Of a stretch of DNA of 64,000 bases, positions 36,414 through 45,072 are shown one piece after another. Position 1 is the first letter of the stretch, and the number at the start of each line of letters is the position of its first letter. Made by a program: the position numbers and the translations under genes. Origin of the DNA: Flavobacterium yafengii (lineage in GTDB: Bacteria; Bacteroidota; Bacteroidia; Flavobacteriales; Flavobacteriaceae); contig NZ_JASCRY010000006.1 in NCBI RefSeq assembly GCF_030010375.1, positions 1-64,000 on the forward strand, written 5' to 3'. The notes beneath the pieces are model-generated. The model was not told where the DNA came from. It did no database searches and was given only the letters and a program-made list of their open reading frames with translations.

Positions 36414-37124
36414 ATGGAAAGTTTAAGACCCAACGGACAAAGAGCAAAAATTGCCATTATGCTAATATGGATTGTGCTTACAGTCGAAATAATTTCACTC
36501 CTTTCTGATTATTTACAATATGACTTATTGCAAACCGTGGCAAATGGCGGACAAATCACAACTGAATCAGCTACAGATAATGATTTGAGACAAAAAATTA
36601 TAGCTATGATTTATTTGACCGTATATGTAATTTCGGGTATTACTTTTATACGATGGTTCAGGAGAGCTTATTATAATCTTCATCTAAAAGCTGCAAGTCT
36701 ATCATTCACAGAAGGTTGGGCAGCCGGTTGCTGGTTTGTACCAATTATATCTCTTTATAGACCCAACCAAATTATGAAAGAGTTGTACCAGGAAACTCAA
36801 AGTTTACTATCCAAAAAGGATGAAAATTATGCTAAAAATCTAACTACCCATTCCATTGGATGGTGGTGGGCGTTATGGATTATTTCTTCATTTTTAGGAC
36901 AATTCGTTTTCAAATATTCCTTGAAGGCGGAGACAATTGAAGAGTTGACTACAAGTACAATTGCAAGTATTATTGCTTCAATAATTGGTATACCTCTAGC
37001 TATAATTACTGTAAAAGTCATTAAAGATTATTCTGAAATTGAATCTTTACTTTATGAATTAATCAATGAGGAAGAAGAAAAAAAAATCATACCTGATACT
37101 GACTTACAGCCTATAGAAAATTAG
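36414..37124 (+). CDS. DUF4328 membrane protein
   Basis: A 236-aa protein matching DUF4328: about four membrane helices with the characteristic FIRWFRRAYYNLH and AAGCWFVPIISLYRPNQIMKELY blocks and a later GWWWALWIIS. Function unknown. It starts 10 bases after the serine hydrolase stop, so the two are probably one transcript. Confidence 0.85.
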   Translation: MESLRPNGQRAKIAIMLIWIVLTVEIISLLSDYLQYDLLQTVANGGQITTESATDNDLRQKIIAMIYLTVYVISGITFIRWFRRAYYNLHLKAASLSFTEGWAAGCWFVPIISLYRPNQIMKELYQETQSLLSKKDENYAKNLTTHSIGWWWALWIISSFLGQFVFKYSLKAETIEELTTSTIASIIASIIGIPLAIITVKVIKDYSEIESLLYELINEEEEKKIIPDTDLQPIEN

Positions 37125-37161
37125 TATTTCAAATAAAAAAGTCCAAACAACAACATTAATA

Positions 37162-37668
37162 ATGATTCCTGAAAACCTAATTGAGACTAAAGAACTTGTA
37201 TTTGACAAATGTGGTTTTGAACTCCGAAATCTTGAAATAGAAAAAGAAAGCACCGAATATAGCGCCTGTAAATTTGACCTTAACACCGTTAAAATACTCT
37301 TTCGTGTGTCGAAAATCACTCCTACTAAGATTGGACAATTTGTGACTTTTTGGAAGAGAAGCGAAAATGGACCCATCGAGCCATATGCGGTTTCAGACGC
37401 GATTGATTTTTTTGTTATAAATACTAAAAGCAACGATAAATTTGGTCAATTTATATTTCCAAAGTCGGTGCTTAGTCAACAAGGGATTATCAGTATCAAC
37501 TTAAAAGAAGGAAAACGAGGAATACGTGTGTATCCGCCTTGGGATTTGACAATCAGCAAACAAGCACAAAAAACCCAAAAATGGCAACTGGAATATTTTT
37601 TAGAAATTCCTTTGAATAAATCCGTAAATTTAGATAGAGCTAAACAGCTTTATACTATCATAGATTAA
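37162..37668 (+). CDS. MepB family protein
   Basis: A 168-aa cytoplasmic protein matching MepB (YSACKFDLNTVKILFRVSKITPTKIGQFVTFWKR, then FFVINTKSNDKFGQFIFPK and GKRGIRVYPPWD). The name comes from the Staphylococcus mepRAB locus, where the role of MepB is unknown; there is no MepA exporter here. Confidence 0.85.
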   Translation: MIPENLIETKELVFDKCGFELRNLEIEKESTEYSACKFDLNTVKILFRVSKITPTKIGQFVTFWKRSENGPIEPYAVSDAIDFFVINTKSNDKFGQFIFPKSVLSQQGIISINLKEGKRGIRVYPPWDLTISKQAQKTQKWQLEYFLEIPLNKSVNLDRAKQLYTIID

Positions 37669-37689
37669 TAATCTTTAAAGAATAACAAA

Positions 37690-37974
37690 ATGGAAGTAGC
37701 AAAAATAATTAAAGAAAAACTGGGGACCATAGTCGATGTACGTTCCTATGATGAGTTTATGGGCGGTCACGTTGCTGGTTCCATAAATATTCCTTTGAAT
37801 GAGATTCCACATAGAATGCAAGAAATACAAGAACTTAAAGCCCCATTAATTCTTTGTTGTGCATCGGGAAATAGAAGTGGACAGGCACAAGTGTTTCTAA
37901 CGGCACATGGAATTGAATCCTATAACGGCGGTTCTTGGCTGGATGTGAATTACCATCAATCTCAAACGTCTTAA
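37690..37974 (+). CDS. Rhodanese-like domain protein
   Basis: A 94-aa single-domain rhodanese. VDVRSYDEFMGGHVAGSINIP is the usual N-terminal block; the active loop is LCCASGNRSGQA, with the Cys before ASGNRS as the sulfur carrier. Cytoplasmic sulfurtransferase or persulfide handling; the partner is unknown. 21 bases after the MepB gene. Confidence 0.92.
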   Translation: MEVAKIIKEKLGTIVDVRSYDEFMGGHVAGSINIPLNEIPHRMQEIQELKAPLILCCASGNRSGQAQVFLTAHGIESYNGGSWLDVNYHQSQTS

Positions 37975-38184
37975 AAAAGACAATCTAACAGCAATTCAAA
38001 AAGAAAAACAGAAGTTTAATTTCTTTAAAAATCATACATTTCGTATTTACAATTAGTTAATTAACAGTTTATTACATTTTAATATGTTTAATTTTACCTT
38101 ACTTAAAAATTAAGTAATGAGTTTATTTGAGAGAATATCACATTTAGTATTCCTCATAAAAAATTAATCTTAAAAACTACTGTT

Positions 38185-38748
38185 ATGAGAACTGAAATGG
38201 GTAAAAACGAAAATAGTAAAGGAGCTGTACAAGCAAATGCAGCACATGGATTGAGAGATTTATTTGAAGTTGGATTGAAAGATATTTATTGGGCAGAGAA
38301 AGTGTTAACTAAAACATTGCCAAAAATGATGAAAAACGCATCATCACCAGAATTAGTTAACTCTTTAAAAAACCAATTGAATGAGACGCAAGAACACGTT
38401 TCACGTTTGGAAAAAATATTTGAAGCAACTGGTGTTGAAGCGACTGCCAAAAAATGCGAAGCAATGGGAGGCATATTAAAAGAAACCAATAGCTTGATAA
38501 GACAAACTGATATTGGCGTAGTTCGAGATGCCGGAATTATTGCAGCAGATCAAAAGGTAAAACATTATGAAATTGCAACTTATGGAACCCTGCATGCATT
38601 TGCTAAAACTTTAGGAGAAGACAAAGCAGCAAACCTATTGGCGATGAGTCTTGATGATGAGAAAAAAACAGATGCAGTATTAACCGGAATCGCTTTAGCT
38701 GCCATCAACAATCAAGCGCACAGAGCTGATGCAATTACCAACACTTAA
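38185..38748 (+). CDS. DUF892 ferritin-like protein (YciE/YciF family)
   Basis: A 187-aa four-helix protein: LRDLFEVGLKDIYWAEKVLTK, ETQEHVSRLEKIFE, DAGIIAADQKVKHYEIATYGTL and LAMSLDDEKKTDAVL carry the spaced Glu/His residues that bind a di-metal site in ferritin-like proteins. Relatives respond to osmotic or general stress. A second ATG at 38197 is also possible. A strong terminator follows. Confidence 0.88.
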   Translation: MRTEMGKNENSKGAVQANAAHGLRDLFEVGLKDIYWAEKVLTKTLPKMMKNASSPELVNSLKNQLNETQEHVSRLEKIFEATGVEATAKKCEAMGGILKETNSLIRQTDIGVVRDAGIIAADQKVKHYEIATYGTLHAFAKTLGEDKAANLLAMSLDDEKKTDAVLTGIALAAINNQAHRADAITNT

Positions 38749-38794
38749 CTATAATTGTAATTGGAGATTTGCAATTATTCTGTATTTCTCCATT

Positions 38795-38829
38795 CACAAA
38801 AAAGCCCGCCAAATGCGGGCTTTTTTGTG
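38795..38829 (+). terminator. Terminator after the DUF892 gene
   Basis: A 15-base-pair perfect stem (CACAAAAAAGCCCGC with its complement) around a CAAAT loop, including the T-run. Confidence 0.92.
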
Positions 38830-38906
38830 AATTATGCAAACTTATGCCGGTAATTTTATTCAACTTAAATTCTAACGGAATCTTACATTAAATATTCCTA
38901 AAAACT

Positions 38907-38938
38907 TTTGCGGTAACCCTAAATAAAAATTACATTTG
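38907..38938 (+). promoter_or_regulatory. Transketolase promoter
   Basis: TTTG at 38907-38910, 20 bases, TACATTTG at 38931-38938: both elements match the Bacteroidota consensus. It lies 25 bases before the ATG. Confidence 0.8.
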
Positions 38939-38963
38939 CACCAGTTTAACTTTTACACACAAA

Positions 38964-39815
38964 ATGAAGCCTAACACACAACAATTAAACGATTTAACAA
39001 TCCAAGTCAGAAGAGATATTCTTCGAATGGTACACGCTGTCAATTCAGGTCACCCAGGTGGTTCTCTAGGTTGTACTGAATTTCTGGTAACCTTATACCA
39101 AAACATAATGGAACGCAAAGAAGGTTTTGATATGGACGGTATTGGAGAAGACCTTTTCTTCCTTTCAAACGGACACATTTCTCCTGTTTTCTATAGCGTT
39201 TTAGCCAGAAGCGGTTATTTTCCGGTATCGGAATTAGCAACTTTCCGTTTGATCAATTCAAGATTACAAGGTCACCCAACTACTCATGACGGTTTACCTG
39301 GAGTGAGAATTGCGTCAGGATCTCTTGGACAAGGATTATCAGTAGGAATTGGTGCTGCTCAAGCTAAAAAACTAAATGGTGACAACCATATTATTTATAC
39401 GCTTCACGGAGATGGTGAATTACAAGAAGGTCAAAACTGGGAAGCAATTATGTATGCTTCTGCAAAAAAAGTGGACAATCTTATTGCTACAATCGATTTA
39501 AACGGAAAACAAATTGACGGAACAACTGACGAAGTTTTGGCAATGGGAAGCATCCGTGCTAAATTTGAAGCTTTTGATTGGGATGTTTTAGAAATTGAAA
39601 AAGGAAATGATATTGAAGCTATTATTGCTGGTATGAATGATGCAAAATCAAGAACTGGAAAAGGAAAACCAGTTTGTGTGTTGCTACATACTGAAATGGG
39701 TAATGGTGTAGATTTTATGATGTACAGTCATGCTTGGCATGGTAAAGCGCCAAATGATACGCAACTTGAAATTGCTTTAGGTCAAAACTATACTGAAGGC
39801 GAAAGCGACTACTAG
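38964..39815 (+). CDS. Transketolase, N-terminal subunit
   Basis: A 283-aa protein with the thiamine-diphosphate-binding domain: HPGGSLGCTEFLV near the start, and the GDG-x-QEGQNWEAI pyrophosphate/Mg site at about residues 151-160. With the next gene it forms one transketolase split in two, as in many Bacteroidota and archaea. It moves two-carbon units in the pentose phosphate pathway. Confidence 0.95.
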   Translation: MKPNTQQLNDLTIQVRRDILRMVHAVNSGHPGGSLGCTEFLVTLYQNIMERKEGFDMDGIGEDLFFLSNGHISPVFYSVLARSGYFPVSELATFRLINSRLQGHPTTHDGLPGVRIASGSLGQGLSVGIGAAQAKKLNGDNHIIYTLHGDGELQEGQNWEAIMYASAKKVDNLIATIDLNGKQIDGTTDEVLAMGSIRAKFEAFDWDVLEIEKGNDIEAIIAGMNDAKSRTGKGKPVCVLLHTEMGNGVDFMMYSHAWHGKAPNDTQLEIALGQNYTEGESDY

Positions 39816-39877
39816 TAAGTGTTCAGAACTCAGTAATTAGTGTTCAGTAGAATACTGCTAAAAATCTAAATTGAAAA

Positions 39878-40831
39878 ATGAAAAAATATACAAATACAGG
39901 AAGTAAAGATACTCGTTCGGGTTTTGGAGCGGGAATGACTGAATTAGGTCAAAAGAATGAAAATGTGGTTGCACTTTGTGCCGATTTAATTGGTTCTTTA
40001 AAATTTGACGATTTCAAGAAAAATCACCCGGAGCGTTTTTTCCAAATTGGAATTGCTGAAGCAAATATGATTGGAATTGCAGCGGGTTTAACTATTGGAG
40101 GAAAAATTCCTTTTACAGGAACTTTCGCTAACTTTTCCACAGGAAGAGTTTATGATCAAATTCGTCAATCAGTGGCGTATTCTGAGAAAAACGTAAAAAT
40201 TTGTGCTTCACACGCTGGATTAACATTAGGTGAAGACGGTGCAACACACCAAATTCTTGAAGACATTGGATTAATGAAAATGTTACCAGGAATGACTGTA
40301 ATCAATACTTGTGATTACAATCAAACTAAAGCAGCTACTCTAGCATTAGCAGATCACCATGGTCCTGCTTACTTGCGTTTTGGTCGTCCGGTTGTTCCTA
40401 ATTTCATGCCAGCTGACGAACCTTTCGTAATAGGAAAAGCGATTGTTTTAAGCGAAGGTTCGGATGTAACAATTATTGCTACAGGACACTTAGTTTGGGA
40501 AGCACTTATTGCTGCTGAAGCATTAGAAGCTAAAGGTATTTCTGCTGAAGTAATCAATATCCACACCATTAAACCATTGGATGAAGAAGCGATTTTGAAA
40601 TCATTGGCAAAAACAAAATGTATCGTTACTGCTGAAGAGCATAATATTCTTGGTGGTCTTGGCGAAAGCGTTTCCAGAGTCTTAGCATTGAACAGTCCAG
40701 CTCCACAAGAGTTTGTAGCTGTAAATGACAGTTTTGGAGAATCTGGAACACCAGAACAATTAATGGAAAAATACAAATTGAACAATCAAGCGATTGTTGA
40801 AGCTGTAGAAAGAGTAATGAAAAGAAAATAA
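39878..40831 (+). CDS. Transketolase, C-terminal subunit
   Basis: A 317-aa protein holding the pyrimidine-binding and C-terminal domains of transketolase: the catalytic Glu region QIGIAEANMIGIAAG, then HAGLTLGEDGATHQ and the C-terminal domain from about residue 195 (VTIIATGHLVWEAL). It follows the N-terminal subunit gene by 62 bases that contain two AGTGTTCAG copies. A strong terminator follows. Confidence 0.95.
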   Translation: MKKYTNTGSKDTRSGFGAGMTELGQKNENVVALCADLIGSLKFDDFKKNHPERFFQIGIAEANMIGIAAGLTIGGKIPFTGTFANFSTGRVYDQIRQSVAYSEKNVKICASHAGLTLGEDGATHQILEDIGLMKMLPGMTVINTCDYNQTKAATLALADHHGPAYLRFGRPVVPNFMPADEPFVIGKAIVLSEGSDVTIIATGHLVWEALIAAEALEAKGISAEVINIHTIKPLDEEAILKSLAKTKCIVTAEEHNILGGLGESVSRVLALNSPAPQEFVAVNDSFGESGTPEQLMEKYKLNNQAIVEAVERVMKRK

Positions 40832-40848
40832 TCTTTTCCTTTTACACC

Positions 40849-40884
40849 AAAAAAAATCCAGTTCAATTGAACTGGATTTTTTTT
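40849..40884. terminator. Terminator between transketolase and FKBP genes
   Basis: A near-perfect palindrome centred on CAATTG (AAATCCAGTTCAATTGAACT, continuing to 40884) with A and T runs. It is symmetrical and serves both convergent genes. Confidence 0.9.
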
Positions 40885-40896
40885 GAATTGTATTTT

Positions 40897-41877
40897 TTAA
40901 TTACACTTTACTAAATGTCTTTTTACTCTGGCTGGATCAGTCGTATTTCCATCACAACTTGGGATATCAGCAAAAGGAATTAAAACACCATTAGCACCTG
41001 TAATTTCTAATTTTGTACTAAGACCATCTCCATCATCATCGGTATCTAAAAAGTTAGGTATACCATCTCCATCTGTATCATCAGGATTAACGACACCTGT
41101 TGCCAAAACTCGCATGTAACCATCACCGTTTATATCTTCTTGAAAATTCATAATTCCATCTCCATCAGAATCAAGTCTGCTAACTGCGAATAATTTAAAA
41201 CTAAAAACTAAAGGCGCATAAGCTGGAATACTGGCACTTCCTGAGTTATAATATCCTAGTCCCGAAGGAAGAAACATAATTCCTGCTCCAAAATCATTAT
41301 ACGAAACGGTACCGTCAGCATTAGAAGAATACGTCCCTGCTTTAAACTCCGGAAAAGTTTCGCCCCATCCTGTTATCGTACTAAATAAACTTAAAAATTG
41401 TTGCGGATTCTTAACTTCTTCAAATTGGGTTGCAGTAAAAGTTTCTACTTCAGCTACTTTTTGACGAGATAAATAATCTCCTTTGTATGCAGACAAAACC
41501 CCATCTACATTTGACGGTCTCTCTCCTGCACCTTCTCGTAGCACTAAATAATATAATTTATACGTTATATCATGAAGTTTTACCTCTTTGCTCAAAAGTT
41601 TAGGAAAAGTAGCACTATTCAAATACGAATAAATAGACGGCTCAGCTCCACCTGTTGGAATTTTTGTAAAAGTAACATCTTGATCATCTGAAAAACCAGG
41701 ATGATTAAGAACAGTTATAGAATAGGTTTTTAAATATTCTTCAATATCAGTTAAATCAGTAGCTAATTGTTCTGCATAATCTCTAGGTGGTTCAATTTCA
41801 GCAGCATCATCCTTTGAACATGAAAATAAAGAGACGGTTGTAATTAATAGAATAAAATAATACTTAAATTTGTTCAT
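40897..41877 (-). CDS. FKBP-type peptidyl-prolyl isomerase lipoprotein with calcium-binding repeats
   Basis: A 326-aa lipoprotein when started at 41877 (MNKFKYYF, lipobox LFSC); a longer frame reaches 41985 but adds an implausible N-terminus overlapping the divergent gene. The FKBP domain shows GAGERPSNVDGVLSAYKGDYL, then FLPSGLGYYNSGS and PAYAPLVFSFKLFAV. It is followed by aspartate-rich thrombospondin type 3-like repeats (DSDGDGIMNFQED, DTDGDGIPNFLDTDDDGDG), each a calcium-binding motif. Probably attached to the outer membrane and helping fold secreted proteins. Confidence 0.88.
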   Translation of the reverse strand: MNKFKYYFILLITTVSLFSCSKDDAAEIEPPRDYAEQLATDLTDIEEYLKTYSITVLNHPGFSDDQDVTFTKIPTGGAEPSIYSYLNSATFPKLLSKEVKLHDITYKLYYLVLREGAGERPSNVDGVLSAYKGDYLSRQKVAEVETFTATQFEEVKNPQQFLSLFSTITGWGETFPEFKAGTYSSNADGTVSYNDFGAGIMFLPSGLGYYNSGSASIPAYAPLVFSFKLFAVSRLDSDGDGIMNFQEDINGDGYMRVLATGVVNPDDTDGDGIPNFLDTDDDGDGLSTKLEITGANGVLIPFADIPSCDGNTTDPARVKRHLVKCN

Positions 41878-41956
41878 TATAGCTAAATTTTTAAGTGCGC
41901 AAGATACAATATTGATTGATTTTTGTAAACTATTTAACTCCGATTTTAGAAAATTT

Positions 41957-42343
41957 ATGAGAATAGATAAATATTTATGGTGCATGCGGTATTACAAAAC
42001 CAGAAATATGGTTACTGAAGCCTGTAAAAAGAATCATGTGACTGTAAATGGCCTTGTTGCGAAGCCATCAAAAGAGGTTTTCCCTACTGACAAAATTACG
42101 TTCCGGAAAGACCAAATTACCCAAATCATCACTGTTCTTGATGTACCAGAGAACCGTGTTGGGGCTAAATTAGTTGATATCTATCGAAGAAATGATACTC
42201 CTGCAGAAGCCTATCAACATTTAGAATTACTGAAATTATCCAAAGAGCATTATCGAAAAAATGGCACAGGAAGACCTACCAAAAAAGACAGAAGAGATAT
42301 CGATGAATTTGGAAATGAAATAACCATCGATGAAGATGATTAG
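41957..42343 (+). CDS. S4-domain RNA-binding protein (Hsp15-like)
   Basis: A 128-aa protein from ATG 41957 (MRIDKYLWCMRYYKTRN), a normal S4 start; the frame continues upstream but only into the divergent gene's leader. The S4 domain covers about residues 1-65 (ACKKNHVTVNGLVAKPSKEV). Relatives bind stalled 50S-tRNA complexes. The basic C-terminal region ends in an acidic tail. Confidence 0.9.
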   Translation: MRIDKYLWCMRYYKTRNMVTEACKKNHVTVNGLVAKPSKEVFPTDKITFRKDQITQIITVLDVPENRVGAKLVDIYRRNDTPAEAYQHLELLKLSKEHYRKNGTGRPTKKDRRDIDEFGNEITIDEDD

Positions 42344-42427
42344 TAAACCTAAACATTACTTTTTTAAGTTACCAAAATGATTCTTTCAATTTTAAACAGT
42401 AAACCGTTAAATAACAAACTAAAAATA

Positions 42428-42928
42428 ATGAGCAAAAATATCATCTTAACAAATCAAGAAATCGAGCATAAAATAAAAAGAATTGCTTACCAAATCTATG
42501 AAACATTTGTAGATGAAGAAGAAATCGTAATCGCAGGAATTGCCAATAACGGTTTTACATTTGCAAAAAAAATAGCCGTAATCTTAGAATCCATTTCTCC
42601 TCTCAAAGTTTCGCTTTGCGAAGTACAGATTAATAAGCAAAATCCCGAATTACCAATTCACACTTCCTTATCAAAGGAACAGTACGCAAATAAAGGCTTA
42701 GTTCTTGTTGATGATGTATTAAATTCAGGCACAACATTAATCTATGCAGTTAGGCATTTTATAGATGTTCCTTTGAAAAAGTTTAAAACTGCAGTGCTCG
42801 TGGACAGAAATCACAAAAAATATCCTGTAAAAGCTGATTTTAAAGGCATATCGCTTTCAACATCATTATTAGAACACGTCCAAGTCGTTTTTGATGAAAA
42901 CAATGACAATTATGCTTATTTAAGCTAA
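42428..42928 (+). CDS. Phosphoribosyltransferase family protein
   Basis: A 166-aa type I phosphoribosyltransferase from ATG 42428 (MSKNIILTNQEIEHKIKR), the start that fits the PyrR-like family better than the upstream 42377 ATG. The PRPP-binding loop is LVLVDDVLNSGTTLIYA. It may be a PyrR-like regulator or a purine/pyrimidine salvage enzyme; sequence alone does not decide. Its stop overlaps the convergent aroK stop by 9 bases. Confidence 0.88.
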   Translation: MSKNIILTNQEIEHKIKRIAYQIYETFVDEEEIVIAGIANNGFTFAKKIAVILESISPLKVSLCEVQINKQNPELPIHTSLSKEQYANKGLVLVDDVLNSGTTLIYAVRHFIDVPLKKFKTAVLVDRNHKKYPVKADFKGISLSTSLLEHVQVVFDENNDNYAYLS

Positions 42929-43438
42929 AATTGCAACAATATCGAGTACTGTCTGATCGATTGTCTTATCATCAACAATCACCTTGTATTGCGCTTGATT
43001 GTAATAAAAGCTTCTATCAAAAAGATGCTTAGCAATAAACTCTTTCATCTCAGCGTCACTTTTATCGGCAATAAGAGGGCGTTTACTTTTATTATGGCTC
43101 AATCTATTGAATAAAGTATCTATTGACGCTTTGAGATAAACAGATACTACATTATCGCCTTTTAGCAACTCATGATTATTGGCATAACATGGAGTTCCTC
43201 CACCTAAACCGATGATTAATTGTTCAGGCGAATGTAATAATTCGATAAAAACTTCGTGTTCTAACTTTCTAAAATAAATTTCTCCGTGCTTTTCAAAAAT
43301 GGCATTTATGGATAAATTTACTTTCTCTTCTATCTTTTTATCCAAATCCACAAAAGGAATTTCGATATTTTTTGACAACTTATTTGCAATTGTGGACTTA
43401 CCACAACCCATATAACCTAATAATATAATTTTTTTCAT
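42920..43438 (-). CDS. aroK: Shikimate kinase
   Basis: A 172-aa P-loop kinase that phosphorylates shikimate in chorismate synthesis. Walker A is GYMGCGKSTIANKL; the shikimate-binding blocks are DLDKKIEEK, FRKLEHEVF and GLGGGTPCY, and the lid has NKSKRPL. Monocistronic; it overlaps the convergent phosphoribosyltransferase gene by 9 bases. Confidence 0.96.
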   Translation of the reverse strand: MKKIILLGYMGCGKSTIANKLSKNIEIPFVDLDKKIEEKVNLSINAIFEKHGEIYFRKLEHEVFIELLHSPEQLIIGLGGGTPCYANNHELLKGDNVVSVYLKASIDTLFNRLSHNKSKRPLIADKSDAEMKEFIAKHLFDRSFYYNQAQYKVIVDDKTIDQTVLDIVAILA

Positions 43439-43508
43439 CTGAATAAAACCTTACAAATTAAGGTGTTGAGTAATTTTGTTAAAAAAAGACAAATTTATAA
43501 TAAAATTG

Positions 43509-43541
43509 CTTGGAAAACTCCAAAATAAGTCCTTATATTTG
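43509..43541 (+). promoter_or_regulatory. tRNA operon promoter
   Basis: CTTG at 43509-43512, 21 bases, TATATTTG at 43534-43541, 24 bases before the first tRNA-Lys. A strong match to the Bacteroidota consensus. Confidence 0.8.
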
Positions 43542-43565
43542 CACCCGCATTCAAGGAAAGAATAT

Positions 43566-43638
43566 GACTCGATAGCTCAGTTGGTAGAGCACATCACTTT
43601 TAATGATGGGGTCCTGGGTTCGAGCCCCAGTCGGGTCA
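43566..43638 (+). tRNA. tRNA-Lys (TTT), copy 1
   Basis: 73 bases with a full cloverleaf: acceptor GACTCGA/TCGGGTC (one G:T), D-arm TAGCTCAGTTGGTAGAGCA, anticodon loop CTTTTAA on stem CATCA/TGATG, T-arm CTGGGTTCGAGCCCCAG. Anticodon TTT. CCA is not encoded. Confidence 0.97.
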
Positions 43639-43676
43639 CAATTTTAGTGATCAACACATAATTTCCTTGAAGCATT

Positions 43677-43749
43677 GACTCGATAGCTCAGTTGGTAGAG
43701 CACATCACTTTTAATGATGGGGTCCTGGGTTCGAGCCCCAGTCGGGTCA
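43677..43749 (+). tRNA. tRNA-Lys (TTT), copy 2
   Basis: Identical in sequence to the copy 38 bases upstream, in tandem, sharing the same promoter. CCA is not encoded. Confidence 0.97.
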
Positions 43750-43750
43750 C

Positions 43751-43790
43751 AAAAGGTCGAGTAATTTATTACTTGACCTTTTCTTTTTTT
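43751..43790 (+). terminator. Hairpin between tRNA-Lys and tRNA-Leu
   Basis: AAAGGTCGAGTAAT / ATTACTTGACCTTT stem followed by TTCTTTTTTT. A good terminator, which implies that the tRNA-Leu gene is only partly read through or has other transcription. Confidence 0.85.
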
Positions 43791-43791
43791 A

Positions 43792-43874
43792 GGCCACGTG
43801 GAGAAACGGTAGACTTGCCAGCTTGAGGGGCTGGTGCTCGCAAGGGCGTGTGGGTTCAAATCCCACCGTGGTCA
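43792..43874 (+). tRNA. tRNA-Leu (GAG)
   Basis: 83 bases with a long variable arm. Acceptor GGCCACG/CGTGGTC, anticodon stem CCAGC/GCTGG around TTGAGGG (anticodon GAG), variable arm TGCTCGCAAGGGCGT, T-arm GTGGGTTCAAATCCCAC. CCA is not encoded. Confidence 0.96.
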
Positions 43875-43879
43875 CGAAT

Positions 43880-43918
43880 AAAGGACAGAACTTTTCATAA
43901 AGTTTCTGTCCTTTTTCT
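43880..43918 (+). terminator. Terminator after tRNA-Leu
   Basis: AAAGGACAGAA-CTTT / AAAG-TTTCTGTCCTTT stem followed by T-run. Confidence 0.85.
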
Positions 43919-44152
43919 GTTTTATTTTTAATCCAAATTGAAAATCACTAAATATATCCCATTAAATCTTTATGGCTCGAAAAGTTCGATAAAGCAACTT
44001 GACTGGATTAGAACCAAATTAAGAAATAAATATCCATTGATTGTGAATATTTGGATAATTGAATTGTTCCCATTTACTTATATTTAATATTTAAAAGGCA
44101 GCAATCTATAATTTTTTATATAAGAATACTAACTACTAAGTTAAGATTACTA

Positions 44153-45001
44153 ATGAAAGAAAAGCAAACAAATCAAAAGGACTGTACGGTTCAGAAATGT
44201 AACACCGATTATATTAATCAATGTGGAGGCTCACCCATGTACAATATCTTTCTTTTAGAAGGAAGCGGAAAAGTAAGCGTAGATTTAGTAGACTATATTT
44301 TTGAAGGCAAAATCGCATTGTTTATAACTCCTTATCAAATTATTTATTTCAATACAGAACAGCCACTTAAAACAAGAAGACTCCAATTTCATGGCGATTT
44401 TTATTGCATAGAATACCATAAAAAAGAAGTGGCCTGTAATGGTCTCTTATTTAATAATATATACCAACAACCCTATATAAATCTTGAAACAGGAGATTAT
44501 ATTGAAATGGATTATATTTTAGGAAAACTGATTATTGAAATGGAAAATACTTGTAGTTATTCTAAAGCAGTAGTAAAGGCTTATTTACAATTGATTCTAG
44601 CGTTATGCAGCAAAATTAAATCGAAGGACACTGTCATTTATGAGGCGAAGAATACCTATCATCCGTTGATGAAATTTAAAGCATTACTGGAAAATAATTT
44701 TCATAAAGAAAGACAGCCTTCTTTTTATGCTGCCCAAATGGGTATTTCGCCTAATAATTTTTCAAAAATATGTAAACAGCATTTTTTGAAAACACCATCC
44801 AGACTAATTCACGATAGAGTTATACTTGAGTCCAAAAAATTGATTCATCTTAGTTACAAGAATATAAAAGAAATAGCTGCTGAACTAAATTTTGATGATG
44901 AGAATTATTTTAGTCGATATTTTAAAAAACATACCGGAATTACTCCTACGGCTTTTCGTGAGAATGTTGGGATATCAATCGTAGCAGATTTGTCTAGGTA
45001 A
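44153..45001 (+). CDS. AraC-family transcriptional regulator, cysteine-rich sensor domain
   Basis: A 282-aa regulator. The C-terminal ~100 residues form the two helix-turn-helix units of AraC proteins (FYAAQMGISPNNFSKICKQ, then IKEIAAELNFDDENYFSRYFKKHTGITPTAFR). The N-terminal cupin-like domain has three Cys in the first 25 residues (positions 11, 16, 24) and more at about 83, 93, 136 and 150. The gene downstream encodes a DUF417 protein behind a separate promoter; in E. coli the RclR (AraC, redox-sensing Cys) and RclC (DUF417) pair has this make-up. Regulation of its neighbour by thiol oxidation is inference. Confidence 0.88.
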   Translation: MKEKQTNQKDCTVQKCNTDYINQCGGSPMYNIFLLEGSGKVSVDLVDYIFEGKIALFITPYQIIYFNTEQPLKTRRLQFHGDFYCIEYHKKEVACNGLLFNNIYQQPYINLETGDYIEMDYILGKLIIEMENTCSYSKAVVKAYLQLILALCSKIKSKDTVIYEAKNTYHPLMKFKALLENNFHKERQPSFYAAQMGISPNNFSKICKQHFLKTPSRLIHDRVILESKKLIHLSYKNIKEIAAELNFDDENYFSRYFKKHTGITPTAFRENVGISIVADLSR

Positions 45002-45017
45002 TATCCATATCCGTCCA

Positions 45018-45048
45018 TTGTAACTAGAACAAGGGGAGAGTAATTTTG
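45018..45048 (+). promoter_or_regulatory. Promoter of the DUF417 gene
   Basis: TTG at 45018-45020, 20 bases, TAATTTTG at 45041-45048, 24 bases before the ATG. Matches the Bacteroidota consensus and makes the gene separately transcribable from the AraC gene. Confidence 0.75.
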
Positions 45049-45072
45049 TCCGTAAATTAAAATAATAAACAT

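Noticed and set aside
39816..39877. Frameshift or fusion joining the two transketolase genes
   Set aside because: Split transketolase is normal in Bacteroidota; both genes have good starts and stops.
41878..41985. Longer N-terminus of the FKBP lipoprotein from the ATG at 41985
   Set aside because: It would bury the lipoprotein signal 36 residues inside and overlap the divergent S4 gene's coding start.
43476..43661. Frame of 61 codons covering the first tRNA-Lys
   Set aside because: It is simply a translation of the tRNA gene and its flank.
43644..43859. Minus-strand frame of 71 codons across tRNA-Lys 2 and tRNA-Leu
   Set aside because: It is the antisense of two tRNA genes; such peptides are common false annotations.
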